5,116 nt of DNA from JANWHZ01 sp964527385. GTDB lineage: Bacteria; Patescibacteriota; Saccharimonadia; Saccharimonadales; UBA4665. A program made the position numbers and the translations under genes. A model generated the notes under the pieces. It worked only from the letters and a program-made list of their open reading frames with translations, did no database searches and was not told the origin of the DNA. The DNA lies in the NCBI GenBank assembly GCA_964527385.1, contig CAZGPZ010000076.1, forward strand, positions 1 through 5,116, read 5' to 3'. Below are positions 4,484 through 5,116 of this stretch, in pieces; position 1 is the stretch's first letter, and each line of letters opens with the position of its first letter.

Positions 4484-5110
4484 ATGGATTGGCATGAGTT
4501 TCTAATAATTGCTGCCGCTCACTTTGCGGCGATGAGCAGCCCAGGGCCTGATTTCGCGGTCGTAATGAAACAGTCGTTGAGGCACGGCCAGCGCGCCGGG
4601 ACACTCACGGCACTTGGTATCGCCAACGGCATCGTGGTGCATATATTTTACTGCCTGGTTGGCTTCGCGCTACTGATCAAAAACACGCCGTGGCTGTTCC
4701 AATTCGTCAGGTTCGCCGGCGCTGCTTACTTATTGTGGATTGCAGTACATGCACTCCAAGCTGGTTGGAAAGGTTACCACAGTCGTCACATCGATAAAGG
4801 AACGCAGGAGAAAACCGATCTGCCGGCATGGAAAGCATGGCGGCAGGGCTTCGTAACGAACGTCACGAATCCGAAAGCCACGCTGTTTTTCCTGGTGCTA
4901 TTCACCCAGGTCGTGAGCACCAAAACCCCGTTGCAAGTACGTATGGTATACGGGCTAGAAATGGTCTTAGTTACCGCAGGATGGTTCATATTGGTGGCGT
5001 GGTTGATCAACCGTCCAGCCTTTCGCCGGGGGTACGAGCGCGCATCATGGGCAGTGGACGGGATACTAGGGTTAGTACTCCTCGCTCTGGTCGTAAAGAT
5101 AGTGATTTAG
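4484..5110 (+). CDS. LysE/RhtB family amino-acid exporter
   Basis: This 208-residue integral membrane protein has the usual length and pattern of the LysE/RhtB family, which exports amino acids or their analogues across the inner membrane using the proton gradient. The signature SPGPDF (19-24) follows the first hydrophobic segment. Further hydrophobic segments lie at about 39-65 (with GIANGIVVH), 71-95, 124-144 (with the conserved NPKATLFF), 154-176 and 187-208, giving six or so in all. A hydrophilic loop of about 30 residues sits between the third and fourth. The last residues are hydrophobic up to the TAG stop, with only six bases left in the window. The substrate cannot be told from sequence; RhtB, RhtC and LeuE-like exporters share these motifs. 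The gene is intact and has a strong ribosome binding site. It is not obviously co-transcribed with the GNAT gene 127 bp upstream. Confidence 0.92.
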   Translation: MDWHEFLIIAAAHFAAMSSPGPDFAVVMKQSLRHGQRAGTLTALGIANGIVVHIFYCLVGFALLIKNTPWLFQFVRFAGAAYLLWIAVHALQAGWKGYHSRHIDKGTQEKTDLPAWKAWRQGFVTNVTNPKATLFFLVLFTQVVSTKTPLQVRMVYGLEMVLVTAGWFILVAWLINRPAFRRGYERASWAVDGILGLVLLALVVKIVI

Positions 5111-5116
5111 CCCTAG

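Noticed and set aside
1..5116. UGA recoding as in some candidate phyla
   Set aside because: No in-frame TGA occurs within the recognised genes, and TGA ends the GIY-YIG frame exactly at the family's usual C-terminus.
1..5116. CRISPR array, tRNA, rRNA or defence island
   Set aside because: No regularly spaced repeats, cloverleaf or rRNA-like sequence was seen, and no toxin-antitoxin or restriction genes are present besides the decayed GIY-YIG frame.

Overview
The window is a stretch of bacterial chromosome, read almost entirely on the + strand. It carries two tandem guanylate-kinase-like genes, a heat-shock-regulated dnaK, a small inverted-repeat element with a GIY-YIG nuclease gene, a GNAT acetyltransferase gene with an apparent nonsense codon, and a LysE/RhtB-type exporter gene. 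Taxonomy is uncertain. The CIRCE-controlled stand-alone dnaK, the Gram-negative-type insert in DnaK and the divergent tandem guanylate-kinase-like proteins make me lean toward a Patescibacteria/CPR genome, Saccharibacteria-like. This rests on memory of family style, not on a search. TGA and TAA both act as stops, so nothing suggests UGA recoding.

Layout. Positions 2-457 are the 3' part of a guanylate-kinase-like gene cut by the window edge. Positions 529-1275 hold a second, paralogous gene whose P-loop lacks the usual lysine. Positions 1276-1562 are a complex intergenic region. Its distal part is the dnaK control region: a perfect CIRCE operator whose spacer contains a TTGACA -35 box, then a second, degraded CIRCE 47 bp further on. 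Its proximal part looks like a rearranged partial duplication of the same region, with a protein-like but start-less reading frame on the minus strand. dnaK (1563-3482) is full length and intact.

Seven bases after dnaK begins a roughly 360-bp element (3489-3850). It is bounded by inverted copies of a hairpin repeat and encodes a GIY-YIG protein that seems to be decaying: no normal start codon, and the YIG tyrosine and the conserved arginine are both replaced by histidine. Next comes a GNAT gene whose natural start is probably 3916, with an in-frame TAA at codon 8. The rest could still be made from an internal ATG at 3976. The last gene (4484-5110) is an intact LysE/RhtB transporter with a strong ribosome binding site.

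Functionally this is a mixed neighbourhood: nucleotide-kinase-like proteins and a core chaperone on the left, and accessory or decaying genes on the right. The best candidates for new biology are the tandem non-canonical guanylate-kinase-like proteins and the rearranged double-CIRCE promoter. I saw no defence system, CRISPR array, tRNA or rRNA.
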